NCBI RefSeq assembly: GCF_000621705.1 | Contig: NZ_JHXO01000006.1 | Location: 186,001 to 250,000 of the forward strand | DNA from: Prolixibacter bellariivorans ATCC BAA-1284 | GTDB taxonomy: Bacteria; Bacteroidota; Bacteroidia; Bacteroidales; Prolixibacteraceae | DNA length: 64,000 nucleotides | Reading direction: 5' to 3' | Shown here: one piece after another, positions 1 through 9,067 of the stretch | How the letters are laid out: the number at the start of each line of letters is the position of its first letter | How positions within the stretch are numbered: the stretch's first letter is position 1 | Program-made: the position numbers and the translations under genes | Notes under the pieces: generated by a model | Told to the model about the DNA's origin: nothing | Seen by the model: only the letters and a program-made list of their open reading frames with translations | The model's database searches: none

Positions 1-608
1 GCGGGGGCAACCGGAAGGTTACCGGCAATGGAAGTAAAGTTGAAAGGAGTCAGTGCAAAGACGAAGCCTTCGAGCGGACGGTAAGCCGCATAGTTCCAGA
101 TTCCTTTGGATGATTCTGGTTGCATTTCGTAAATGTCAACCATGCACTTCACACCGTAGCGGTAGAAGTCGGCCAATTCGCAAGCTGCGTCAATTTCCGA
201 CTGGAACGCGTTTTTCGACTGTCCCAGCATGGTGGCTGCATTGATTTTGGAACGATACGGTCCGGCCAACAAATCGGCTGCTTTCAGGAAAATGGACGCG
301 CGGTGTTGCCATGACATTTTGGACCATTTCTCACGGGCCTCAAGGGCCGCGTCGATTGCCTGGCTGACATGCGAAGCATCACCTTGATAGTAGTGCCCCA
401 GCAGGTGCCCCAGATCGTGCGGAGGACGCATCTCAATCTTCTTGTCGGTTGTCACTTCTCTTCCTCCAATAATCATTGGGAGGCTAACTGTCATCGCGCG
501 CAGTTCTTTGATTTTTTCCTGTAATTCCTTACGTTCCGGCGTACCTGGAGCATAGCTCAATACCGGCTCATTTTTTACTTCAGGAATATTAAAGAATCCT
601 TTGGGCAT
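1..608 (-). CDS. pruA: L-glutamate gamma-semialdehyde (1-pyrroline-5-carboxylate) dehydrogenase, N-terminal part
   Basis: The reverse strand reads from an ATG at 608 without a stop to the window edge, giving the first 202 residues. The N-terminus (MPKGFFNIPEVKNEPVLSYA) followed by an APGTPER stretch is the form seen in single-domain P5C dehydrogenases, and later residues (PLEGFVFALTPFNFTSIAGN) match the aldehyde-dehydrogenase NAD-binding start. The enzyme oxidises glutamate semialdehyde to glutamate with NAD in proline and arginine breakdown. The catalytic Cys and Glu lie outside the window. A TAnnTTTG box sits about 60 bases upstream. Seen: sequence match; inferred: function. Confidence 0.9.
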   Translation of the reverse strand, partial: MPKGFFNIPEVKNEPVLSYAPGTPERKELQEKIKELRAMTVSLPMIIGGREVTTDKKIEMRPPHDLGHLLGHYYQGDASHVSQAIDAALEAREKWSKMSWQHRASIFLKAADLLAGPYRSKINAATMLGQSKNAFQSEIDAACELADFYRYGVKCMVDIYEMQPESSKGIWNYAAYRPLEGFVFALTPFNFTSIAGNLPVAP

Positions 609-670
609 GATTTTATTGATTTTTGCGTTATTATATAATATCAGGATTTTCTAATTCGATCCTTTTGCAA

Positions 671-678
671 CAAATCTA
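671..678 (-). promoter_or_regulatory. -7 promoter box for pruA
   Basis: On the minus strand this reads TAGATTTG, an exact match to the Bacteroidota -7 consensus TAnnTTTG. It lies 63 bases before the pruA ATG. I see no clear TTTG at -33, so the assignment is moderate. Confidence 0.4.
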
Positions 679-839
679 TGGATTTAGATGTAGAGATTTG
701 CTAATAAAAATCAGCTTTAAAGCTGTCCCTTTATTCATGCGGAAGTGGAGAGAAAATGAAAAAAAATCGGAAATTGGTAAAGGAAGAAAAATTACTAATT
801 TTAATTGCTTAAAATTGCAATACTAACCCTGGGGATTAG

Positions 840-2933
840 ATGTTTGAAAAATTACTAAATTTTATTGGGAGAGCGTATCCTTCAGCAACTCACGGAGACC
901 TGAGAAAAATCCGAACGCTTTTCTTCTTTTATCTTGCCGCCATTATTCTTACATCGGGATGGATTATTTTCGATTCATTCAGTTTTCCAACGCGGAATAA
1001 CTATCAGGGAGAGTTAAGTCTTTTTGGAATGGCCATTCTTGGCTATTACTTTACTAGTAAAGGACAGCGAAGTGCAGCTGTTGGCCTCATTCATCTCTTA
1101 CCATTCCCCATCTATTTCCTTTTTATTTCATCGGAATATGCGATGTTGCCACCCGAACAATCTATTCCGCTTACTTTAAGTGTGTTGGTTTTTGGGTTAT
1201 TCTTTCTGCTCATATTTGCCAAACAACAGGTACAGTTTCCCATCTACTTTGTGATTTCATTTACCACGTTGTTTCTTCATACATGGTGGGTAAAGGATCA
1301 CGGATATATTTTGTCTATTTTCTGGCCCGACCATAATCCTTATATCAATCCGCTGTTCATCTATCTGATCGTTTGGCTACTTTCATACATCATTTTCTCG
1401 TTTAATCGGCGGGCCTTGGAAGAAACATCCGATCGACTTGTCCTTCAGCAACGCAGAGTTGGCAGCATTTTGCTTCAGATTCCTGACGGAATTTTGCACA
1501 TGTCCTATGTCCGTGATGAGCAGGGACAGAAAACAGGATTAAGCATGTTGCGCATTAATCCGGCATTCGAGGAAATGTTTGGAATAAAGAACAGCGAGGT
1601 TCGCGGTCGTCCGGCATCGTCCATTTTTCAAAAGATATTTAGGGACAAAGTTGATTGGCAGAAAATTTTCCTAAACGGGAAAAAAAGTAAGCATGAAATA
1701 TATGTGCCACACACGGAGACGTGGTACGAAATTTCCCTTCTTCACCTCGATAAGGAAGAATTGATTGGCGTGTTTAGTGATGTGACAGCGGCAAAAAAGA
1801 CGCTGGATGATTTGTCTTCCAGTCGTCATCGGTATAAGTTGCTGCTCGAGACCATTCCCGATATTTTCTTTGTTATCGATAAAGACGGAACCTACATCGA
1901 TTATGTGGCCAAAGAAGAGGAAGGAATCGATATCGCACCCGACGATATTATCGGCAGTTCCATTTTCGAAGTCGGATTTTCGGAACGCATGGTACGGCAG
2001 GTTTTCCATTCCATTCAGACAGTCATAAAATTTGATGCGATTGAAACCATCGAATATGCACTCGATATTCCCGGAAGGGGAACTTGCTTATTTGAGATGC
2101 GTATGGTGAAATTGTCCGATGTGGCCGTGATGGCCGTTTCGCGCGATATTACCAAACGGAAAATCGCCGAGCAACGGCTTGAAGAAGCGAAGAAAAAAGC
2201 AGAAGAAGCAGATCTACTCAAGTCAGCTTTCCTTCAGAATATTTCGCATGAAGTGCGTACGCCGATGAATGCGATTCTCGGTTTCTCCAATATGTTGATT
2301 GCTGAAGAAGTGCCAAAAGCAGAACGAGATAAGTACCTTCAGTTAATTACCAAAAACGGACAAACGCTGCTACATCTGATAAACGATATGATTAAGCTGG
2401 CCAGGATTGAAAGCGGTCAGATTGAAGTTAAAAAGCAATTCTTCTCCGTCAATAACCTGATGGTGGACTTGCACCGTCAGTTCATCTACGAGAAAGAGCA
2501 ACGTGGAAGAAAGCATCTGCACCTTAATATCTCTACCGGCAATGATAATCCTCAATTTTCCATCTATTCCGATGGAAACAAAATCAGGGATATCATGGAA
2601 AATCTGCTTGATAACGCAGTGAAATTTACTCACGAAGGGGAGATTGAATTTGGATATCGTATACTGGAGCAGAACAATATTGAATTTTTTGTGCGCGATA
2701 CCGGCATTGGAATTCCGGAAGATATGCACAAAGACATTTTCCGGCGGTTTCACCAGCTCGACAACAGCCTGACACGTGAATATGGTGGGACGGGTATTGG
2801 ACTGTCAGTTGCTCAGGATTTTGTCGATAAACTGGGCTCCCGTTTACAGGTCTCCTCCGAGTCTGGAAAAGGCGCCAGGTTCTTCTTCGTGATTCCAATT
2901 GAAGCTGGTAACGGATTTCTGAGAGTCGTATAG
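840..2933 (+). CDS. Membrane-bound PAS-PAS sensor histidine kinase
   Basis: 697 residues. The first about 195 residues hold six hydrophobic segments (for example LFFFYLAAIILTSGWIIF near residue 30), then a PAS domain near 205-310 and a second near 325-440. A short coiled coil leads into HisKA with the H-box NISHEVRTPMNAILGF; the phospho-acceptor is His470. The ATPase domain shows the N box (DNAVKF), G1 (DTGIGIP) and G2 (GGTGIGLS). It autophosphorylates and passes phosphate to a response regulator, but it has no receiver domain and no regulator gene beside it, so it is an orphan kinase here. The signal is unknown. The ATG follows a 230-base gap with no other gene. Confidence 0.92.
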   Translation: MFEKLLNFIGRAYPSATHGDLRKIRTLFFFYLAAIILTSGWIIFDSFSFPTRNNYQGELSLFGMAILGYYFTSKGQRSAAVGLIHLLPFPIYFLFISSEYAMLPPEQSIPLTLSVLVFGLFFLLIFAKQQVQFPIYFVISFTTLFLHTWWVKDHGYILSIFWPDHNPYINPLFIYLIVWLLSYIIFSFNRRALEETSDRLVLQQRRVGSILLQIPDGILHMSYVRDEQGQKTGLSMLRINPAFEEMFGIKNSEVRGRPASSIFQKIFRDKVDWQKIFLNGKKSKHEIYVPHTETWYEISLLHLDKEELIGVFSDVTAAKKTLDDLSSSRHRYKLLLETIPDIFFVIDKDGTYIDYVAKEEEGIDIAPDDIIGSSIFEVGFSERMVRQVFHSIQTVIKFDAIETIEYALDIPGRGTCLFEMRMVKLSDVAVMAVSRDITKRKIAEQRLEEAKKKAEEADLLKSAFLQNISHEVRTPMNAILGFSNMLIAEEVPKAERDKYLQLITKNGQTLLHLINDMIKLARIESGQIEVKKQFFSVNNLMVDLHRQFIYEKEQRGRKHLHLNISTGNDNPQFSIYSDGNKIRDIMENLLDNAVKFTHEGEIEFGYRILEQNNIEFFVRDTGIGIPEDMHKDIFRRFHQLDNSLTREYGGTGIGLSVAQDFVDKLGSRLQVSSESGKGARFFFVIPIEAGNGFLRVV

Positions 2934-2974
2934 AACTTTCGTCGATTGTTATTTTGCCCGGCTGTTATTTGTTT

Positions 2975-4288
2975 TTACCGATTGGCCGAGTTGATGACTT
3001 GATACCCAATTAATTGATCGAATCTGGAACTGATGCCCCGGTAATAAACAAAAATCTGGTAATTGTTCTCGGTTTCCACATGGCTCCCTTCTAACAGCGA
3101 GGTGTCAATCTTCCCATCATTATTACGCACATAGGCGTATTCATAGTCGTAGAAGCCCTGTTTCAGTAAGAGTGCCAGCTCGTATTGTTTGCGCTCGATG
3201 CTGTAAACCATCTGATTGGACGGAGAACACTGCCATCCTGATAATTCCCCGAAAACATAAATATTTCCTTCGGTCAACGGAGCTTGGATATCAAGTGAAA
3301 AGTGAACCATCGCATAATCGGATTCCACATCACTGTCGGTTACATTATCTCTTTTGACCAGGTAATGTCCATTCAAATCGTTTTCGAAATGGTAATCCTG
3401 TCCGTGCCGGTCTTTATCGGTATATAAAGTAACATGATATAGTGGCGATAAATATTGAATGCTGGCTATTCCTTTGCCATTCACCCTTAGGCTCTTCATG
3501 TCGAAGTTCCGGAATTCATTTCCTCCCGGGAATACATTCTCCTCGCTGTAGTCGTATACCAATGAATTTTCACGGATAAACTGCGGAAGCAAATCTGTTT
3601 TGGCATTGTCCCATCGTCCGTTTTGCATCAGCAAAACTTTCACCTCGTTTCGTGGATTTTGAATGGCAAAATCGGGATGTTGTATTTCAAAATCGACTTC
3701 CTGATTTGGACCTTTATAACTATCGTAAGTGGCCGCTTTTACTCTTCCTGTCACACCTACTTTTTGGTCTACAACGAAAAAGCGCCGGGAGAGTACCGGC
3801 TTGGTATGATCGTAGTCGCGCCAGACAGTTAAAACATAATTTCCTGAAAGCTTTGGCTTGACATCGTCGTTCGGAATACGAAGCAGATAATTGACATATG
3901 GAATCGTGGTATTGACTGAATATTCATAATCATCAATGGAATTCTCAAAAAAACCATCGAGGTATTCCGATTCAATCAGGTTGGAAGGAGCCCAGTCGGC
4001 AGTACAATGTTTGATGGTGTAACTGTACGTATGGGCTTCGCCGGAAAGGTCATCGAACTTGAGTACCAAATGTTGGTCGGAACCCAAAAAGAGCACAGGC
4101 TGCGAAAATTCCCATCCTTCTCTGTAGAACTGAACAGTATGAATATTATCACTGTAAACTTGATCGGTCAGGAGGTTTTCGTTGTCGGGATTATTGTTTT
4201 TCTGTATGTTTTTTTCTGAAGCGGTTGGCCAACAGAAGAGAGAGGCCATGAGGATGAAAATGATACGTATGGTGGAAATGTGATGCAT
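2975..4288 (-). CDS. Type IX secretion system plug protein (DUF5103 family)
   Basis: 437 residues with an N-terminal signal peptide (hydrophobic IRIIFILMASLFCW). The body matches the DUF5103/T9SS plug family: VQFYREGWEFSQPVLFLG near residue 53, then HCTADW, and the paired beta domains that follow. In Flavobacterium the family member blocks the periplasm-facing side of the SprA translocon when PorV is not bound. It lies tail-to-tail with the kinase gene (41-base gap) and is divergent from nqrA. No other T9SS core gene is adjacent, which is usual because T9SS genes are scattered in this phylum. Confidence 0.85.
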   Translation of the reverse strand: MHHISTIRIIFILMASLFCWPTASEKNIQKNNNPDNENLLTDQVYSDNIHTVQFYREGWEFSQPVLFLGSDQHLVLKFDDLSGEAHTYSYTIKHCTADWAPSNLIESEYLDGFFENSIDDYEYSVNTTIPYVNYLLRIPNDDVKPKLSGNYVLTVWRDYDHTKPVLSRRFFVVDQKVGVTGRVKAATYDSYKGPNQEVDFEIQHPDFAIQNPRNEVKVLLMQNGRWDNAKTDLLPQFIRENSLVYDYSEENVFPGGNEFRNFDMKSLRVNGKGIASIQYLSPLYHVTLYTDKDRHGQDYHFENDLNGHYLVKRDNVTDSDVESDYAMVHFSLDIQAPLTEGNIYVFGELSGWQCSPSNQMVYSIERKQYELALLLKQGFYDYEYAYVRNNDGKIDTSLLEGSHVETENNYQIFVYYRGISSRFDQLIGYQVINSANR

Positions 4289-4430
4289 ATGGTAAAATTA
4301 ACGAAAAACTAAATTAAGTTTACACGTGTTAAAACATTCATATATTCAGACATTTGCAAGATTCACTTTTGAAAAATGAATAGTGTTGGGAATGAATATT
4401 TTAGAATGGGCTTATAAATTAGAGCAAAGA

Positions 4431-4461
4431 TTGTGAAAAAGTACCTAAATATTTACTTTTG
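4431..4461 (+). promoter_or_regulatory. Promoter of the nqr operon
   Basis: TTG at 4431-4433, a 20-base spacer, then TACTTTTG at 4454-4461, which matches the Bacteroidota TAnnTTTG box exactly. Transcription should start near 4465, leaving a leader of about 25 bases before the nqrA ATG at 4492. Confidence 0.7.
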
Positions 4462-4491
4462 TGCATCAAATTAATCATTCAAATCACTACA

Positions 4492-5844
4492 ATGTCAAAC
4501 GTTATAAAGCTCAAGAGAGGTTTAGATATTCAGCTTAAGGGTAGGGCAGAACAGATCCTGGAACAAATGGATCGTCCCGACACTTTTGCCATTAAACCTA
4601 CCGACTTTCATGGGCTTACCCCGAAACTTGCAGCAAAAGAGGGAGATAAGGTGAAAGCCGGTTCTCCGCTGTTTTTCGACAAGTATCAGCCGGATGTAAA
4701 GTATGTTTCTCCGGTAAGTGGCGAGGTGGTTGCCATCAACAGGGGTGAGCGTCGCAAGATTTTAGAGGTGGTTGTGAAGGCAGATGGTGAAAACCAGTCT
4801 GAAGAATTCAGGAAAGCCAACCCGGCTGATTTAAGCCGCGATGAGGTTCGTGAGGAATTGCTCCGGTCAGGTTTATGGCCAACTATCCGGAAACGACCTT
4901 ATGGTATAGTGGCTCAACCGGATGAGAATCCAAGGGATATCTTCATTTCCTGTTTCGACAGTGCCCCTCTGGCTCCCGATTATGATTATGTCTTAAGCGG
5001 TGAAGAAAGCGCCTGGCAGACTGGTCTTGATGCACTGAGCAAGTTGACCGATGGTAAGATCTATCTCGGTTTGCCGGCTGAAGGTGCCAACAAGGTTTTT
5101 GCCAATTCAAAGGGTGTTGAAATCAACCGTTTTGAGGGACCACATCCTGCCGGAAACGTCGGTATCCAGTTGCATCATGTAGCACCGCTTGCTAAGGGTG
5201 ATGTGGTGTGGACCATACAGCCACAGGATGTAGTTGCCATAGGATGGCTTTTTGAAAAAGGCATTTATGACTCATCCCGCATCATTGCTTTGACGGGCTC
5301 TGAGGTAAAAGAGCCCCGTTATTACCGTACCTGGGTTGGAGCCAATCTGGCTGGCTTGTTCAAAGGTCGCCTGACTAATGACCACGTTCGCTTCGTCAGT
5401 GGAAACGTTCTGACAGGTACACGTATCGAAGCCGATGGATTCCTCAGTTTTTATGACGCGATGGTTTCGGTTATCCCGGAAGGTGATTACTATGAGGCCT
5501 TTGGTTGGGCGCTTCCCGGATTCAATAAGTTCAGTCCTTCCAGAACTTTCTTTTCGTGGATGGGATCTAAGAAAAAGAAATACCGGTTGGATACCAACAT
5601 GCACGGTGAAGAACGTGCTTTTGTCGTTTCAGGTGAGTATGAAAAGGTTTTACCTATGGATATTTTGCCTGTCTACCTGTTAAAGTCCATTCTGGCCAAC
5701 GACATCGATAAGATGGAGAAGCTGGGTATTTATGACATTGTGGAAGAAGATATGGCGCTTTGCGAATACGTTTGCACCTCGAAAATTGAAGTACAAAGTA
5801 TCGTTCGGAAAGGTATTGACTCCATGATAAAAGAGTTAGGCTAA
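4492..5844 (+). CDS. nqrA: Na+-translocating NADH:quinone reductase subunit A
   Basis: 450 residues from the ATG at 4492 (MSNVIKLKRGLDIQLKG), the usual NqrA start; an earlier TTG at 4459 would put the start inside the -7 promoter box and is rejected. NqrA is the cytoplasmic subunit involved in ubiquinone binding at the NqrB interface. Length equals the family norm of about 447. It is the first gene of a complete nqrABCDEF set on one strand. The complex oxidises NADH, reduces quinone and pumps Na+ outward. Confidence 0.96.
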   Translation: MSNVIKLKRGLDIQLKGRAEQILEQMDRPDTFAIKPTDFHGLTPKLAAKEGDKVKAGSPLFFDKYQPDVKYVSPVSGEVVAINRGERRKILEVVVKADGENQSEEFRKANPADLSRDEVREELLRSGLWPTIRKRPYGIVAQPDENPRDIFISCFDSAPLAPDYDYVLSGEESAWQTGLDALSKLTDGKIYLGLPAEGANKVFANSKGVEINRFEGPHPAGNVGIQLHHVAPLAKGDVVWTIQPQDVVAIGWLFEKGIYDSSRIIALTGSEVKEPRYYRTWVGANLAGLFKGRLTNDHVRFVSGNVLTGTRIEADGFLSFYDAMVSVIPEGDYYEAFGWALPGFNKFSPSRTFFSWMGSKKKKYRLDTNMHGEERAFVVSGEYEKVLPMDILPVYLLKSILANDIDKMEKLGIYDIVEEDMALCEYVCTSKIEVQSIVRKGIDSMIKELG

Positions 5845-5883
5845 CGGACTGTCTTTTTAGTTGAAAATAATTCAAATATATCG

Positions 5884-7038
5884 ATGAAAGCAATTAGAAA
5901 TTTGTTCGATAAAGCAAAGCCCCATTTTGAAAAGGGTGGTAAATTTCACATGTTCAAATCGGTCTTTGGTGGAATGGAGACATTCATGTTTGTCCCGAAT
6001 CACACCAACAAGAACGGAACACACATCCGTGACTATGTTGACCTGAAGAGAACCATGGTGATTGTAGTCCTTTCCCTTATTCCCGCCTTGCTTTTCGGCA
6101 TGTATAATATAGGTTATCAACACAATTTGGCTGTAGGAGAAACGACTGATTTCTGGCAGACTTTCTTTTATGGTTTTATTCGTGTTTTACCGATAATAGT
6201 CGTTTCGTACGTTACCGGATTGGGAATTGAGTTTGCTGCGGCGCAGATGCGTGGGCACGAAATTAACGAAGGATTCCTGGTGTCGGGTATGCTGATACCG
6301 CTGGTAATGCCAATCAACACGCCTCTGTGGATGATTGCTGTTGCCACTGCTTTTGCCGTCATCTTCGGTAAAGAGGTGTTCGGCGGAACAGGGATGAATA
6401 TCCTGAACCCGGCACTTACAGCGCGTGCGTTTCTCTTCTTCGCCTATCCTTCTTTCATGTCCGGCGATTCAGTCTGGACACGTATTGGAGCAGGTAGCCA
6501 TGCTGTTGATGGGTATTCCGGTGCTACCGCGATGGCCCAGGCAGCACAGGGGCATCCCATCACTTATTCCGTATCGGATATGTTCTTCGGATTTATACCT
6601 GGTTCCATTGGTGAAACTTCCACTGTAGCCATTCTGATTGGCGCTGCCATTTTGATTTGGACAGGAGTTGGAAGCTGGAAAATCATGCTTTCTGCCGTAT
6701 TGGGTGGAACTGTCATGGGAATTCTGCTGAATATCTTTGCAGTAAATGCCTACATGGCTATTCCATTCTGGGAACATTTCATCATGGGTGGATTTGCCTT
6801 CGGTGTGGTATTCATGGCTACCGACCCGGTTTCGGCTGCTCAAACGCCAAAAGGAAAATGGATTTATGGTTTCCTTATCGGATTCCTTGCCATCCTGATT
6901 AGGGTTGTAAATCCGGCTTATCCTGAAGGTGTGATGCTTGCCATCCTGCTGATGAACGTATTTGCTCCGCTGATTGACCACTATGTGGTAGAGGGCAATA
7001 TTAAACGGAGAATGAAACGCGCAACTGTTAAAGCCTAA
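5884..7038 (+). CDS. nqrB: Na+-translocating NADH:quinone reductase subunit B
   Basis: 384 residues with about ten membrane segments. The flavinylation motif DGYSGAT is present, so Thr215 should carry covalent FMN, attached by ApbE (not in this window). NqrB also holds riboflavin and the Na+ path. The gene follows nqrA after 39 bases and precedes nqrC by 11. Length is slightly below the roughly 412 residues of Vibrio NqrB, as is common in this phylum. Confidence 0.96.
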   Translation: MKAIRNLFDKAKPHFEKGGKFHMFKSVFGGMETFMFVPNHTNKNGTHIRDYVDLKRTMVIVVLSLIPALLFGMYNIGYQHNLAVGETTDFWQTFFYGFIRVLPIIVVSYVTGLGIEFAAAQMRGHEINEGFLVSGMLIPLVMPINTPLWMIAVATAFAVIFGKEVFGGTGMNILNPALTARAFLFFAYPSFMSGDSVWTRIGAGSHAVDGYSGATAMAQAAQGHPITYSVSDMFFGFIPGSIGETSTVAILIGAAILIWTGVGSWKIMLSAVLGGTVMGILLNIFAVNAYMAIPFWEHFIMGGFAFGVVFMATDPVSAAQTPKGKWIYGFLIGFLAILIRVVNPAYPEGVMLAILLMNVFAPLIDHYVVEGNIKRRMKRATVKA

Positions 7039-7049
7039 ATAATTAAGAA

Positions 7050-7754
7050 ATGGATAAGAACGGAAACGCTTACACATTTATATATGCCTCGGTAATGGTT
7101 GTTCTGGTAGCTGCGGTTCTGTCGTTTGCTGCCATGAAACTGAAAGCACCGCAGGATAGAAATGTGGAGATAGAAAAACAACAAAGTATACTCAAGTCGT
7201 TAAATATTGATGTCAGCGCGGATAAAGCAGAGCAAGTCTACAAAAAGACAATTACCGACTCATACATTGTTAATACAAAAGGTGACAAAGTAAAAGGCGA
7301 TGCCTTCACTGTTAACCTGAAAGAAGAACATGCCAAGCCGGTAGATGAGCAGAAATTGCCTGTTTATGTTGCTGATTTGGGCGATCAAGGTAAGAAATAC
7401 ATTATACCCGTTAGGGGAACCGGTTTATGGGGACCTATCTGGGGATATCTTGCTTTCGACAGTGATCTCAGTACCATCTACGGAGCAACTTTTGATAATG
7501 AAGGCGAAACTCCCGGACTTGGTGCACAGATTTCGACCGAAGGATTTCAGAAGCAATTTGCAGGCAAATCCATCTTTAATTCCGAAGGTAAATTTGTTTC
7601 CATCTTCGTGGCCAAAGCGAGCGAAAAAGGGAAAGCGAATCCCAAGCATAGTGTCGATGCCATCTCTGGTGGAACCATTACCAGTAAAGGATTGCAAAAA
7701 ATGCTTCAGGATGACTTGAGCAAATACACCGAATTCTTTAAAAAATTAAGATAA
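7050..7754 (+). CDS. nqrC: Na+-translocating NADH:quinone reductase subunit C
   Basis: 234 residues: one N-terminal membrane helix ([20 protein letters not shown]) and a periplasmic FMN-binding domain. The flavinylation motif reads DAISGGT, so the expected FMN acceptor is Thr209; the usual Ala before the Thr is Gly here. NqrC passes electrons from the NqrF/NqrD-E iron centres towards NqrB. The gene ends one base before nqrD begins, so the two are probably coupled in translation. Confidence 0.95.
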   Translation: MDKNGNAYTFIYASVMVVLVAAVLSFAAMKLKAPQDRNVEIEKQQSILKSLNIDVSADKAEQVYKKTITDSYIVNTKGDKVKGDAFTVNLKEEHAKPVDEQKLPVYVADLGDQGKKYIIPVRGTGLWGPIWGYLAFDSDLSTIYGATFDNEGETPGLGAQISTEGFQKQFAGKSIFNSEGKFVSIFVAKASEKGKANPKHSVDAISGGTITSKGLQKMLQDDLSKYTEFFKKLR

Positions 7755-7755
7755 A

Positions 7756-8406
7756 ATGAGCGACAAGGAACCTTTATTCTCTAAAAAGAACCTGAGCTTG
7801 CTGACTGATCCGCTGAACAGCAAAAATCCGATTACCGTTCAGGTTTTGGGTATTTGTTCAGCATTGGCAGTTACCGCTCAGTTGAAACCGGCAGTGGTAA
7901 TGTCGCTGGCTGTAATGGTGGTTACGGCATTTTCCAATTTTACTATTTCACTGCTGCGGAACGGTATTCCAAACCGGATTCGAATCATCGTTCAGTTGGT
8001 TGTGATTGCCGCATTGGTAATTGTGGTTGACCAGCTGCTGAAAGCCTATGTTTACGATGTAAGTAAGCAGCTCTCTGTGTTCGTCGGTCTGATTATTACA
8101 AACTGTATCATCATGGGACGTTTGGAGGCCTTTGCACTTGGCAACAAGCCGATTCCTGCCTTCCTCGATGGTATTGGTAATGGTGCAGGTTACGGACTCA
8201 TCCTGGTTATCGTTGCTTTCTTCCGTGAGTTACTCGGGTCGGGAACCATCTGGGGATATCATGTTATTCCTGCCAGCTGGTATATCGACAACGGAGGATG
8301 GTACTCGAACAATGGTATGATGATTCTGCCACCTATGGCTCTGATTACCGTTGGAATGATTATCTGGGTGCAGCGTAGTAAAAACCGTGATTTGATCGAG
8401 GACTAA
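7756..8406 (+). CDS. nqrD: Na+-translocating NADH:quinone reductase subunit D
   Basis: 216 residues, six membrane helices. It pairs with NqrE in an inverted arrangement that binds a [2Fe-2S] centre in the membrane; the conserved cysteine in [13 protein letters not shown] is present. It sits one base after nqrC and 27 bases before nqrE in the operon. RnfE is a close relative, but the surrounding nqrA, nqrC and nqrF identify the complex as NQR. Confidence 0.95.
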   Translation: MSDKEPLFSKKNLSLLTDPLNSKNPITVQVLGICSALAVTAQLKPAVVMSLAVMVVTAFSNFTISLLRNGIPNRIRIIVQLVVIAALVIVVDQLLKAYVYDVSKQLSVFVGLIITNCIIMGRLEAFALGNKPIPAFLDGIGNGAGYGLILVIVAFFRELLGSGTIWGYHVIPASWYIDNGGWYSNNGMMILPPMALITVGMIIWVQRSKNRDLIED

Positions 8407-8433
8407 TCGGAAACTGAAAAACGAACAAGCGAT

Positions 8434-9051
8434 ATGGAAAATTATATTAATCTGTTTGTCAAGTCCATCTTTGTCGACAACATGGTATTCGCCTACTTCT
8501 TGGGAATGTGTTCATTCCTGGCGGTATCAAAATCGGTCAAAACAGCTACGGGACTAGGACTTGCAGTAATATTTGTATTAGGAATCACCGTACCGGTCGA
8601 TTACCTGCTTCAAAACTATGTATTAAAAGAAGGTGCGTTAACCTGGCTGAGTAAAGATTTTGCCAGTGTTGATTTGAGCTTCCTCAGTTTCATCATGTTC
8701 ATTGCTGTCATTGCGTCGATGGTACAGTTGGTGGAAATGGTAGTTGAAAAATATGCACCTGCTCTGTATACCAACCTGGGGATTTTCCTTCCCCTGATTG
8801 CAGTAAACTGTGCCATCCTCGGTGGTTCACTGTTCATGCAACAGCGTGAGTTTGTGAACATCGGCGAAGCAACGTCTTATGGTTTAGGTTCCGGCGTCGG
8901 TTGGTTCCTGGCAATTGTCGCAATTGCGGCTATCCGCGAAAAGATTCAGTACTCGAATGTACCGGCTCCGCTTCGTGGTTTAGGCATTACTTTCATCATC
9001 ACTGGTCTGATGGGGATTGCATTTATGGGCTTTATGGGAATTAAGTTTTAA
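8434..9051 (+). CDS. nqrE: Na+-translocating NADH:quinone reductase subunit E
   Basis: 205 residues, six membrane helices. It starts [20 protein letters not shown] and carries the family motifs [12 protein letters not shown] and [12 protein letters not shown], whose cysteines belong to the intramembrane iron-sulfur centre shared with NqrD. Spacing to nqrF is 16 bases. It is homologous to RnfA; the operon context fixes it as NqrE. Confidence 0.95.
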   Translation: MENYINLFVKSIFVDNMVFAYFLGMCSFLAVSKSVKTATGLGLAVIFVLGITVPVDYLLQNYVLKEGALTWLSKDFASVDLSFLSFIMFIAVIASMVQLVEMVVEKYAPALYTNLGIFLPLIAVNCAILGGSLFMQQREFVNIGEATSYGLGSGVGWFLAIVAIAAIREKIQYSNVPAPLRGLGITFIITGLMGIAFMGFMGIKF

Positions 9052-9067
9052 TCTCCGAAAGGGTTAA

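Noticed and set aside
623-826. 67-codon plus-strand ORF before the histidine kinase
   Set aside because: AT-rich leader composition, no family signal, and it overlaps the pruA promoter box.
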